This document shows, in pieces, positions 1-6,140 of a stretch of 6,817 nucleotides of DNA; the first letter of the stretch is position 1, and each line of letters begins with the position of its first letter. This stretch comes from Burkholderiaceae bacterium (GTDB taxonomy: Bacteria; Pseudomonadota; Gammaproteobacteria; Burkholderiales; Burkholderiaceae_C): the NCBI GenBank assembly GCA_025458585.1, contig JALOSD010000105.1, positions 1 through 6,817 on the forward strand. Direction: 5' to 3'. The notes under the pieces were generated by a model. That model ran no database searches. It had not been told where the DNA came from and was given only the letters and a program-made list of their open reading frames with translations. The position numbers and the translations under genes are program-made.

Positions 1-681
1 GGGGCGTCGATCACGATCCGCCTGACCGGGCCCACCCCGGCGTCGGCGCCGACCGTCACGGCCACCGTGGTCGCGCTGCCGTTCTACGACCCCGAGGGCA
101 AGCGGATGCGCGAGACCGTCGTGCCGTCCCAGCCCGAGGCGACCTCGGCCGCGCTCGCGCCGCCGGTTGCGCCGCTCGCCGACCCCGCGGTGCCGGGCGC
201 GGCGCCGAAGCGCTGGCCCGCGATCGAGGCGCCAGCGGCGGCCGCCGTGACGGCGTTGGCCGGCGCGCGGCTGGGCTTCAAGGGCCCGCAGGCGGCCACC
301 TTCGCGGCCACGCTGGGCCCGCTGCCGGGGCCGAACCGCGTGGTCGACCTGCCCTGTGGCGTGCAGCTGCTGCGCCTGGGCTTCGGCGAGTTCGTGCTCG
401 ACGCGTCGACCGCCGCGGACGACGACGCGCTGCCGGTGCTGCGTGCCCGCATCGCGCAGGCCGGCACCGGCGTGCACGAGGTGATCCACCAGGACGCAGC
501 GCTGCTCCTGCACGGCCCGCGCGTGCGCGACCTGCTGCTGCAGGCTTGCGCCGTCGATCTCGCCGCGCCCGACGCCTTGGCCAACGAGGTCGTGATGACG
601 CAAGTCATTGGCGTGGCCGTCGTCGCGACGCGCCACCGTGTCGGCGACCTGGACTGCGACCCGAAGGGAGACCCCGCATGA
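1..681 (+). CDS. mgdC-mgdD: N-methylglutamate dehydrogenase: MgdC-like alpha C-terminus fused to MgdD-like gamma subunit (5' partial)
   Basis: The frame is open from the first base, so the gene starts upstream. Codons 1-37 look like the end of a sarcosine oxidase alpha subunit (GcvT-like C-terminal domain): beta-rich sequence closing with FYDPEGKRMR (82-111), the hallmark near the natural C-terminus of SoxA/MgdC proteins. Instead of stopping, the frame continues through an Ala/Pro-rich linker (about 112-264) into a domain resembling the gamma subunit SoxG/MgdD, with LGFKGPQAATF and then LRLGFGEFVLDAS (about 265-678). The family: MgdABCD are homologues of heterotetrameric sarcosine oxidase; the complex oxidises N-methylglutamate, returns glutamate and delivers the methyl carbon to tetrahydrofolate. 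The specific N-methylglutamate assignment rests on the adjoining gmaS-mgsABC; alone it could be sarcosine oxidase. The stop (TGA 679-681) overlaps the gmaS start. The fusion is seen directly as an uninterrupted frame, but its consequence for the complex is inference. Confidence 0.75.
   Translation, partial: GASITIRLTGPTPASAPTVTATVVALPFYDPEGKRMRETVVPSQPEATSAALAPPVAPLADPAVPGAAPKRWPAIEAPAAAAVTALAGARLGFKGPQAATFAATLGPLPGPNRVVDLPCGVQLLRLGFGEFVLDASTAADDDALPVLRARIAQAGTGVHEVIHQDAALLLHGPRVRDLLLQACAVDLAAPDALANEVVMTQVIGVAVVATRHRVGDLDCDPKGDPA
664..670 (+). promoter_or_regulatory. Ribosome binding site fixing the gmaS start
   Basis: AAGGGAG lies 7 nt before the ATG at 678, inside the last codons of the upstream gene. 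It selects 678 over in-frame starts upstream (such as one at 546), which would add an Arg-rich stretch that is only the shadow of the upstream gene. With the ATGA overlap it implies translational coupling. Confidence 0.75.
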
Positions 682-2012
682 ACCGTGAACAAGCCAAGGC
701 CTGGTGCGCCGAGCGCGGCATCCGCTACGTGCTCGCCCAGTTCGTCGACATCCACGGCGCCGCGAAGGCCAAGGCCGTGCCCGTCGAGCACCTGGACATG
801 GTGCTCGACGACGGCGCCGGCTTTGCCGGGTTCGCGCTGTGGGGCCTGGGCATGGGCCCGCACGGCCCCGACTACATGGCACGCGGCGACCTCGCGTCGC
901 TGGCGCCGATGCCGTGGATGCCCGGCTTCGCGCGCCTGGCGTGCGACGGCCACGTCAAGGGCGAGCCCTACGCGTACTGCTCGCGCGTCGTGCTCAAGCG
1001 CGCGCTCGCCGCGCTCGCCGACGAGGGCTACACGATGTACACCGGCATCGAGCCCGAGTTCATGCTGCTCAGGCGAGGCGAAGGCGGCACGCTGGCACCG
1101 GCCGACGACACCGACACGCTGGACAAGCCCTGCTACGACTACAAGGGGCTCGCGCGCAACGCCGCCTGTCTCGACGCGATGACGAGCGCGCTGCGCGCCG
1201 GCGGCGTCGACGTCTACCAGATCGACCACGAGGACGCCAACGGCCAGTTCGAGGTCAACTACACCTACGCCGACGCACTGACCACCGCCGACCGCCTCGT
1301 CTACCTGAAGATGGCGGTCAGCGAGATCGCGCGCGCGCACGGCATGGTCGCCACGTTCATGCCCAAGCCCTTCGCCGATCGCACCGGCACCGGCGCGCAC
1401 TTCCACATCTCGCTGGGCAACGCGCAGGTCAAGAACTTGTTCCACGACGCCGCCGACCCGCAGGGCATGGGGCTGTCGAAGCTGGGCTACCACTTCCTCG
1501 CCGGGCTGCTCGCGCACGCGCCCGCGCTGGCCGCGGTGTGCGCGCCTACCGTCAACTCGTACAAGCGCCTCGTCGTCGGCCGTTCGCTGTCGGGCGCGAC
1601 CTGGGCGCCGGCGTACATCGCCTACGGCGACAACAACCGCACGGCGTGCGTGCGCATCCCGTACGGGCGCATCGAGATGCGGCTGGCCGACGGCTCGATG
1701 AATCCGTACCTGGCCACCGTGGCCATCCTCGCCGCTGGCATGGACGGCGTGCGCCGCCGGCTCGACCCCGGTGCAGCGTGCAACGAGAACCTGTACGAGC
1801 TGAGCGTCGAGCAGCTGTGCGAGCGCGGCATCGGCCTGCTGCCGCAGACGCTGGCCGACGCCGTGACGGCGTTCGAGCGCGACGAGGTGGTGCGCGGCGC
1901 GTTCGGTCCGGCGCTGGCGGCCGAGTTCATCGAGCTCAAGCGCATGGAGTGGACCGAGTACTGCCGCCACGTAAGCGGCTGGGAGACCGGCCGCTACCTC
2001 GAATTCTTCTGA
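678..2012 (+). CDS. gmaS: Gamma-glutamylmethylamide synthetase (glutamate-methylamine ligase)
   Basis: This ATP-dependent cytoplasmic ligase condenses glutamate with methylamine to gamma-glutamylmethylamide, the entry step of the N-methylglutamate pathway (EC 6.3.4.12 activity). The 444-residue protein has the full glutamine synthetase fold. A beta-grasp domain fills about residues 15-100 (AQFVDIHGAAKAKAVP at 20-35). The catalytic domain shows GIEPEF (123-128), the metal-binding glutamates, NGQFEVNY (188-195), GTGAHFHISL (237-246) with the ATP-site histidines, NSYKRL (293-298), NNR (319-321) and RIEMR (331-335) for glutamate and phosphate binding. The Tyr-adenylylation loop typical of GlnA-I is not evident. 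The length fits GmaS. Sequence alone would also allow gamma-glutamylpolyamine or another GS-III-like synthetase; the position between mgdCD and mgsABC makes methylamine the likely substrate. Start at ATG 678, overlapping the previous stop. Confidence 0.92.
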   Translation: MNREQAKAWCAERGIRYVLAQFVDIHGAAKAKAVPVEHLDMVLDDGAGFAGFALWGLGMGPHGPDYMARGDLASLAPMPWMPGFARLACDGHVKGEPYAYCSRVVLKRALAALADEGYTMYTGIEPEFMLLRRGEGGTLAPADDTDTLDKPCYDYKGLARNAACLDAMTSALRAGGVDVYQIDHEDANGQFEVNYTYADALTTADRLVYLKMAVSEIARAHGMVATFMPKPFADRTGTGAHFHISLGNAQVKNLFHDAADPQGMGLSKLGYHFLAGLLAHAPALAAVCAPTVNSYKRLVVGRSLSGATWAPAYIAYGDNNRTACVRIPYGRIEMRLADGSMNPYLATVAILAAGMDGVRRRLDPGAACNENLYELSVEQLCERGIGLLPQTLADAVTAFERDEVVRGAFGPALAAEFIELKRMEWTEYCRHVSGWETGRYLEFF

Positions 2013-2024
2013 TGACCCCGACAC

Positions 2025-2030
2025 AAGGAG
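2025..2030 (+). promoter_or_regulatory. Ribosome binding site of mgsA
   Basis: AAGGAG sits 7 nt before ATG 2038 in the 25-nt gap after gmaS. It is the strongest Shine-Dalgarno in the operon. It confirms the start that puts Cys at residue 2, which the glutaminase mechanism needs as the free N-terminal nucleophile after Met removal. Confidence 0.8.
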
Positions 2031-2037
2031 CGTTGCC

Positions 2038-2931
2038 ATGTGCGGCATCGTCGGCTTGCTGATCCGCAACCCCGAACTGCGCCCGCGCCTGGGCGAACTG
2101 ATGCTGCCGATCCTGGTGGGCATGTCGAGCCGCGGCCCCGAGGCGGCGGGGCTGGCGGTGTTCAACGCCGCGGGCGGCGCGCGCACGCAGGCCAGCCTGT
2201 TCAGCGACACCCAGGGCTATGCCTTCGCGCCGGTGGCCGAACGCCACCACGCGCGGTTCGGCGAGAAGCCCGAACTCGTCGTGCACGGCCAGCACGCGCT
2301 GCTCAAGAGCGCGCAGCCGGCCGACGCGCTGCGCGCATGGCTGCACGCCGAGTTCCCCGAACTGCACCTGCTGTCGATCGGCCACGCCATCGCGCTGTAC
2401 AAGGACGTCGGCACCCCGGCGCAGATCGCGCAGCGCTACGGCTTCGAGAAGCTCGCGGGCACGCACGTTGTCGGCCACACGCGCATGGCCACCGAAAGCG
2501 CGGTGACGCCGGCGCACTCGCACCCGTACACCGCGGGCGAGGACTTCTGCCTCGTGCACAACGGGTCGCTCAGCAACCCCTACGAGATCCGCCGCATGCT
2601 CGAGCCGCGCGGCATCGCGTTCGAGACCGACTGCGACACCGAGGCCGCGTGCCGCTTCCTCGAGTGGCGCACGCGCGAGGGCGACGACCTGCACACGGCG
2701 CTGCAGCGCGGCTTCGAGGTGTTCGACGGCTTCTACACCTTCCTGATGGGTGACGCGACCCAGCTCGCGCTGGTGCGCGACACCTTCGCGTGCAAGCCCG
2801 CAGTGGTGGCCGAGCACGACGACTACGTCGCGATCGCGAGCGAGTTCCACGCGCTCGCGCACCTGCCGGGCATCGACGATGCGCGCATCTTCGAGCCTGT
2901 CCCGGAACAGATCTACGTGTGGAAAGCCTGA
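2038..2931 (+). CDS. mgsA: N-methylglutamate synthase subunit A, class II glutamine amidotransferase-like (GlxB type)
   Basis: This is an N-terminal-nucleophile amidotransferase subunit of 297 residues, matching the glutaminase domain of glutamate synthase made as a separate protein. Visible motifs: MCGIVG at the start with nucleophile Cys2; SRGPEAAG (31-38); GHTRMATES (146-154), whose Arg binds the substrate carboxylate; VHNGSLSN (173-180), which supplies the oxyanion hole; and DCDTEA (198-203). In the NMG pathway MgsA is thought to handle gamma-glutamylmethylamide or glutamine and pass the released amine to the synthase subunit. It lies 25 nt after gmaS and 4 nt before mgsB, in the order of the stand-alone glutamate-synthase-like gene sets. 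The same subunit set also occurs as GlxB-like proteins of unassigned function; the neighbouring gmaS favours MgsA. No signal peptide or membrane segment is seen. Confidence 0.9.
   Translation: MCGIVGLLIRNPELRPRLGELMLPILVGMSSRGPEAAGLAVFNAAGGARTQASLFSDTQGYAFAPVAERHHARFGEKPELVVHGQHALLKSAQPADALRAWLHAEFPELHLLSIGHAIALYKDVGTPAQIAQRYGFEKLAGTHVVGHTRMATESAVTPAHSHPYTAGEDFCLVHNGSLSNPYEIRRMLEPRGIAFETDCDTEAACRFLEWRTREGDDLHTALQRGFEVFDGFYTFLMGDATQLALVRDTFACKPAVVAEHDDYVAIASEFHALAHLPGIDDARIFEPVPEQIYVWKA
2921..2926 (+). promoter_or_regulatory. Weak ribosome binding site of mgsB
   Basis: GGAAAG, inside the last codons of mgsA, is 9 nt before ATG 2936. It supports this start over an in-frame one at 2750, which lies deep inside mgsA and would encode only a Ser/Arg-rich shadow peptide. 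The 4-nt gap to the mgsA stop suggests coupled translation. Confidence 0.5.
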
Positions 2932-2935
2932 CGCG

Positions 2936-3646
2936 ATGACCACGGCCGCCACTCTCGACGAACGCGTGTTCGACCTGCGCAGCACGCCGCTGCGCGAGGT
3001 CAACCGCTTCCTGCACGGCACCGACGGCGTTTCAACGCCGGTGCGCATCGTGCACCCCGACGGCGCGCACAACATCGCGGTGGGCCTGCACGCGCCGTGG
3101 CGCGTGAGCGTGCACGGCCACACCGGCTACTACTGCGCCGGCATGAACCAGGACGCCACCGTCACGATCCATGGCAACGCCGGCCCCGGCGTGGCCGAGA
3201 ACATGATGAGCGGGCGCGTGCACGTCGAGGGCTTCGCGTCGGTGTCGGCCGGCGCGTCGGGGCACGGTGGGCTGCTCGTGATCGACGGCGACGCGTCGCT
3301 GCGCTGCGGCATCTCGATGAAGGGCATCGACATCGTCGTCGGCGGCAGCGTCGGTTCGTTCAGCGCCTTCATGGCGCAGGCCGGGCGGCTGGTGGTGTGC
3401 GGCGACGCCGGCGACGCGCTCGGCGACTCGCTGTACGAGGCCGTGATCTACGTGAAGGGCACCATCAAGTCGCTCGGCGCCGACGCGCGAGTCGAGCCGA
3501 TGACCGACGCCGACGTCGCCACCGTGTCCGCGCTGCTGCAGGCCGCCGGCGCGCCGCACGATCGCCACGACCCGCACGACTTCAAGCGCGTGGCCAGCGC
3601 CCGCACGCTGTACCACTGGAACGCCGACGCCGATCAAGAGTATTGA
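2936..3646 (+). CDS. mgsB: N-methylglutamate synthase subunit B, GXGXG beta-helix domain (GlxC type)
   Basis: This 236-residue protein resembles the C-terminal beta-helix (GXGXG) domain of the glutamate synthase large subunit, expressed as a free subunit. From about residue 45 it shows repeated Gly-rich strand/turn units: HGNAGPGVAENMMSGRVHV (79-97), VSAGASGHGGLLVIDGDA (103-120) and ISMKGIDIVVGGSVGSF (126-142), then GDAGDALGDSLYEAVIYVKG (156-175). This domain has no catalytic residues in the family; it is structural, holding the glutaminase and FMN subunits in contact. N-terminal residues 1-40 (LREVNRFLH at 19-27) are helical and typical of the stand-alone form. It sits between mgsA (4 nt) and mgsC (1 nt). 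In-frame AUG 2936 gives the right length. GlxC is the alternative name for the same family where the function is unknown. Confidence 0.88.
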   Translation: MTTAATLDERVFDLRSTPLREVNRFLHGTDGVSTPVRIVHPDGAHNIAVGLHAPWRVSVHGHTGYYCAGMNQDATVTIHGNAGPGVAENMMSGRVHVEGFASVSAGASGHGGLLVIDGDASLRCGISMKGIDIVVGGSVGSFSAFMAQAGRLVVCGDAGDALGDSLYEAVIYVKGTIKSLGADARVEPMTDADVATVSALLQAAGAPHDRHDPHDFKRVASARTLYHWNADADQEY

Positions 3647-3647
3647 C

Positions 3648-4997
3648 ATGCACACGCCGCACCTGGAAGAGAGCTGGGGCTACGACGCCAACACGCTGGC
3701 CTACATCCAGCACGCCGCCGCCACCGGGCTGTACGAGATCCGCGGCCTGGGCGCCAAGCGCCGCGTGCCGCACTTCGACGACCTCGTGTTCCTCGGGGCG
3801 TCGCTGTCTCGCTACCCGCTCGAGGGCTACCGCGAGCGCTGCGTGACGAAGACGGTGCTCGGCACCCGCCACGGTGCCAGGCCGATCGAGCTCGCGACGC
3901 CGGTCACGATCGCCGGCATGAGCTTCGGCAGCCTGTCGGCCAACGTCAAGGAGGCGCTCGGCCTGGCCGCCACCGAGGTCGGCACCAGCACCACCACCGG
4001 CGACGGCGGCATGACGCCCGAGGAGCGGCGCAGCAGCAAGACGCTCGTCTACCAGTGCCTGCCGTCGCGCTACGGCTTCAACCCCGACGACGTGCGCCGC
4101 GCCGATGCGATCGAGATCGTGATCGGCCAGGGCGCCAAGCCCGGCGGGGGCGGCATGCTGCTCGGCCAGAAGGTCAACCCGCGCGTGGCCGGGATGCGCA
4201 CGCTGCCCGAGGGCGTCGACCAGCGCAGCGCCTGCCGCCACCCCGACTGGACCGGTCCCGACGACCTCGAGATCAAGATCAAGGAGCTGCGCGAAGTCAC
4301 CGACTGGGAAAAGCCGATCTACGTGAAGGTCGGCGCCACGCGCACGTACTACGACGTCAAGCTCGCGATCAACAGCGGCGCCGACGTCGTCGTCGTCGAC
4401 GGCATGCAAGGCGGTACCGCGGCGACGCAGACGGTGTTCATCGAGCACGTCGGCATCCCGACGCTGGCGGCGGTGCGGCAGGCGGCCGACGCGATCGCCG
4501 ACATGAACATGAAGGGCGTCGTGCAGCTCGTCGTCTCGGGCGGCATCCGCAGCGGCGCCGACGTCGCCAAGGCGCTGGCGCTCGGGGCGGATGCGGTGTC
4601 GATCGGCCAGGCCGTGCTGATGGCGATGGGCTGCAATTCGAGCAGCTGGGTGCGGCCCGATGGCACGCACGTTGACGCCACGGCCGACTATGCAGCGCTC
4701 GGCACCGCGCCGGGCTACTGTCACCACTGCCACACCGGCCGCTGCCCGGTGGGCCTCACGACGCAGGACGAAGTGCTGGAAAAGCGCCTGCACCCGCCGA
4801 TCGGCGCCAAGCGGCTGCGCAATTACCTGAAGACGCTGACGATGGAGCTCACCACGATCGCGCGCGCCTGCGGCAAGCAGAACGTGCACCACCTCGAACC
4901 CGAGGACCTGGTGGCGCTGACGCTCGAGGCCGCGGCGATGGCGCGCGTGCCGCTCGCGGGCACGGACTGGATCCCGGGGCACGACGCGCGGCGCTGA
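3648..4997 (+). CDS. mgsC: N-methylglutamate synthase subunit C, FMN and Fe-S glutamate-synthase-like (GlxD type)
   Basis: This 449-residue FMN-dependent (beta/alpha)8-barrel protein is homologous to the synthase domain of glutamate synthase and is the catalytic centre of MgsABC. Visible: MSFGSLSANVKEALG (91-105); the Gly-rich GQGAKPGGGGMLLGQKV (160-176); KPIYVKVGA (222-230) with the barrel lysine; DGMQGGTAAT (251-260); SGGIRSGADVAKALALGADA (297-316), the FMN phosphate site; and GYCHHCHTGRCPVGLTTQ (356-373), whose Cys358/361/366 can bind an Fe-S cluster. Where classical GltB has an SPPPHHDIYS segment, this protein has SACRHPDWTGPDDLE (194-208), a difference that suits an NMG-type synthase rather than an ammonia-assimilating one. 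There is no attached glutaminase or ferredoxin domain; these roles fall to MgsA and unknown donors. AAGAG (3636-3640) precedes ATG 3648 by 7 nt. It is the last gene of the operon. Confidence 0.92.
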   Translation: MHTPHLEESWGYDANTLAYIQHAAATGLYEIRGLGAKRRVPHFDDLVFLGASLSRYPLEGYRERCVTKTVLGTRHGARPIELATPVTIAGMSFGSLSANVKEALGLAATEVGTSTTTGDGGMTPEERRSSKTLVYQCLPSRYGFNPDDVRRADAIEIVIGQGAKPGGGGMLLGQKVNPRVAGMRTLPEGVDQRSACRHPDWTGPDDLEIKIKELREVTDWEKPIYVKVGATRTYYDVKLAINSGADVVVVDGMQGGTAATQTVFIEHVGIPTLAAVRQAADAIADMNMKGVVQLVVSGGIRSGADVAKALALGADAVSIGQAVLMAMGCNSSSWVRPDGTHVDATADYAALGTAPGYCHHCHTGRCPVGLTTQDEVLEKRLHPPIGAKRLRNYLKTLTMELTTIARACGKQNVHHLEPEDLVALTLEAAAMARVPLAGTDWIPGHDARR

Positions 4998-5005
4998 AGC
5001 GCCGC
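4988..5005 (+). other. Hairpin with the mgsC stop codon in its loop
   Basis: GCGGCGC (4988-4994) and GCGCCGC (4999-5005) form a perfect 7-bp stem around a TGAA loop (4995-4998) that contains the mgsC TGA. Its 3' arm shares bases 5000-5005 with the larger terminator-like stem, so only one of the two can form at once. A terminating ribosome would cover the loop. Confidence 0.45.
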
Positions 5006-5039
5006 CGCGGGCGATGGCACGGCATCGCCCGGGGCGGCG
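5000..5039 (+). terminator. Terminator-like GC-rich hairpin after mgsC
   Basis: The left arm 5000-5016 pairs with the right arm 5023-5039, 16 of 17 positions, with one G-G mismatch (5007/5032) and a 6-nt loop (GCACGG). It begins 3 nt after the mgsC stop. No run of T follows (the next bases are GACGTCTGTTGG), so classical intrinsic termination may be inefficient. It may instead protect the 3' end of the operon mRNA or help Rho-dependent termination. Confidence 0.6.
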
Positions 5040-5040
5040 G

Positions 5041-5247
5041 ACGTCTGTTGGCAGCCCGGAAGGCCAGTTCAAGGCAGCGTCGTTAAACGGCGGCGAACTG
5101 CAGTGGAGCAGGCCGAGATCCTCGGTACACCGCGGGCAGGCCCCGACCGATTGCCGACGCAGGCCCAGCGAACGGGCTGGCCGCAACCTGACGGTCGCGC
5201 TGACCCGCAGTCAAGGCTGCCCGTGGTACAGCGCAGAGCTTGAGGCC
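5041..5247. other. Intergenic stretch without a recognisable gene
   Basis: Both strands were read and no convincing product was found. The short open frames here translate to Arg/Ser/Pro-rich peptides with no family look. It is less uniformly GC-rich than the operon. It holds a weak 6-bp inverted repeat CAGTTC/GAACTG (5065-5070 and 5095-5100) around TTAAAC, and CCAGC/GCTGG near 5164-5180. It may be the left flank of the inserted toxin-antitoxin segment. Confidence 0.4.
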
Positions 5248-5280
5248 GTAGTGCTTGAGTTGGTAGTGCGTTTGCACTAC
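5248..5280. repeat. Three GTAGTGC copies: probable autoregulatory operator
   Basis: GTAGTGC occurs directly at 5248-5254 and 5263-5269, and inverted as GCACTAC at 5274-5280. The last two make a perfect 7-bp palindrome with a GTTT spacer. The copies lie just before the -35 box, in the spacer, and over the first bases of the -10 box. This is the expected place for an operator bound by the antitoxin or toxin-antitoxin complex encoded just downstream. Binding itself is inferred. Confidence 0.65.
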
Positions 5281-5283
5281 AGT
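5255..5283 (+). promoter_or_regulatory. Promoter of the toxin-antitoxin operon
   Basis: TTGAGT (5255-5260) and TACAGT (5278-5283), each matching the sigma-70 consensus at 4 of 6 bases, are separated by exactly 17 nt. Transcription would begin around 5289-5291, at or beside the ATG (5290), and no clear Shine-Dalgarno precedes the start, so the message may be leaderless. Confidence 0.55.
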
Positions 5284-5289
5284 TGAAAC

Positions 5290-5562
5290 ATGAAAACCGC
5301 CGTCATCCCCCAGGTTCGTGTCGAGCCAAAGTTGCGCGCAGATCTCGACTCGGTGCTTCTGCCCGGCGAGACGCTCAGCGAGTTTGTCGAGGCGTCGGTG
5401 CGTCGCGCCGTCGAGTTCCGCCGCGTGCAAACGGACTTCGCCGCGCGTTGCGACGCCTCGTTGGCGGCTTACGAGCGCACCGGGATTTCCATCCCGTCGG
5501 ACGTTGTCCTGTCGAAGCTTGAGGCGAAGGTCGCGGCGCGGGTGAAACAGCTCCACAAATGA
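5290..5562 (+). CDS. Type II antitoxin, YlcI/YnfO-like ribbon-helix-helix protein
   Basis: A 90-residue cytoplasmic protein whose layout fits an antitoxin. Residues 7-16 (PQVRVEPKLR) would be the DNA-reading beta-strand, followed by two helices, RADLDSVL (16-23) and LSEFVEASVRRAVEFRR (29-45), as in ribbon-helix-helix proteins. The C-terminal half is a charged helical tail (SKLEAKVAARVKQ) likely to wrap the toxin. I recognise the general pattern of YlcI/YnfO-family antitoxins paired with RelE/ParE toxins; this is by eye. It should neutralise the toxin and repress its own promoter through the GTAGTGC repeats. The stop overlaps the toxin start by ATGA. Seventeen of 90 codons end in A or T, against 5 of the first 90 in mgsB, suggesting a different origin from the operon. 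The start at ATG 5290 lacks a clear ribosome site, consistent with the predicted leaderless transcript. Confidence 0.78.
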   Translation: MKTAVIPQVRVEPKLRADLDSVLLPGETLSEFVEASVRRAVEFRRVQTDFAARCDASLAAYERTGISIPSDVVLSKLEAKVAARVKQLHK

Positions 5563-5873
5563 CGTTCAAGGTCGAGTTCACCCCTGAGGCGGACGCAGAC
5601 CTGGATCGCCTGTTCGACTTCCTGCTGGAGCGTGCCCAGACCGTCGAAGACGCCATGCGCGCCTACGACGCCGTCGAAGCCATTCGCGCCGCTGCCAACA
5701 GCCATCTTTCGACCACGCCCTACAGCTACCGCAAAGTCGGTCAACGCCCGACCCTGCGCGAGCTCATCGTTCCATTCGGCTCGACCGGGTACGTCCTTCG
5801 CTTCGACATACGCACTCCGGAGTTGGTCCTCGTGATTGGCGCGCGCCACCAGCGCGAGGAGGACTTCTACTGA
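5559..5873 (+). CDS. RelE/ParE-superfamily toxin
   Basis: A 104-residue protein with the compact RelE/ParE layout: strand FKVEFTPEADADLDRLFDFL (3-22) leading into two helices (about 12-50), then the central sheet with TLRELIVPFGSTGYVLRFDI (65-84) and the terminal strand VLVIGARHQREEDFY (90-104). The ending with Arg-His-Gln-Arg-Glu-x-Asp-x-Tyr matches the conserved C-terminus of this superfamily. Members act either as ribosome-dependent mRNA endonucleases (RelE) or as gyrase poisons (ParE); the sequence does not let me choose. Its ATG lies in the antitoxin stop and has no ribosome site of its own, so synthesis should depend on termination and re-initiation after the antitoxin, keeping toxin below antitoxin. 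Codon use resembles the antitoxin rather than the methylamine genes. All secondary elements appear present, so it looks intact. Confidence 0.8.
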   Translation: MTFKVEFTPEADADLDRLFDFLLERAQTVEDAMRAYDAVEAIRAAANSHLSTTPYSYRKVGQRPTLRELIVPFGSTGYVLRFDIRTPELVLVIGARHQREEDFY

Positions 5874-6041
5874 AGGCCCGCCGAGACACTGCCTCAGGCT
5901 GAGCCGGTAGCCCGCTCAATAGCCGCCGCCCGTTGTTGGTCGCTTGTGGCCGGATCCTGCCAACCGGCGTCGCGTGGCGGCTGACCGGCATCGGCCACAC
6001 CGCCGACACTCGACGTGGCTTCCTCGAGGGGTCCCTCTTTG

Positions 6042-6076
6042 GACCGAGAACCTCAGCTGGGGCGACCGAAAACCTC
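6042..6076. repeat. Imperfect 13-bp direct repeat, 22-bp period
   Basis: GACCGAGAACCTC (6042-6054) and GACCGAAAACCTC (6064-6076) differ at one base and start 22 bp apart, close to two DNA turns. They end 64 bp before the -10 box of gshA. Two sites for one regulator on the same DNA face is possible; chance or a decayed element is also possible. Confidence 0.45.
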
Positions 6077-6140
6077 GTGGGTTCGACTGCAAGTCGGCGT
6101 GGGCCCGCCGGTCCGTGCGCGTCGTCACGAACCGGCTCCT

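Noticed and set aside
546..677. Longer gmaS start 44 codons upstream
   Set aside because: The added segment is an Arg-rich shadow of the upstream gamma-subunit domain. The ATG at 678 has a good ribosome site and gives the expected family length.
84..2210. A 708-residue open frame on the minus strand opposite mgdCD, gmaS and mgsA
   Set aside because: It is rich in Arg, Ala, Val and His with no family features. It is the usual antisense shadow in very GC-rich coding DNA, and it covers parts of three well-supported genes.
5082..5088. GTTAAAC as an integron attC core site near the toxin-antitoxin module
   Set aside because: It fits the GTTRRRY core, but no partner RYYYAAC core or paired inner boxes were found at a suitable distance upstream.
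3582..5186. A 534-residue minus-strand frame opposite mgsC
   Set aside because: Low-complexity Arg/His/Val/Asp-rich translation mirrors mgsC codons and runs into the intergenic region without a recognisable start or domain.
5014..5286. A 90-residue plus-strand frame before the antitoxin
   Set aside because: It starts within the terminator hairpin and ends inside the toxin-antitoxin promoter. Its composition is unlike either neighbour's proteins and no family is recognisable.
6064..6100. tRNA remnant suggested by GGTTCGA in the T-loop style
   Set aside because: The arms around GGTTCGA do not pair as a T-stem, and no anticodon arm, acceptor stem or CCA end is present.
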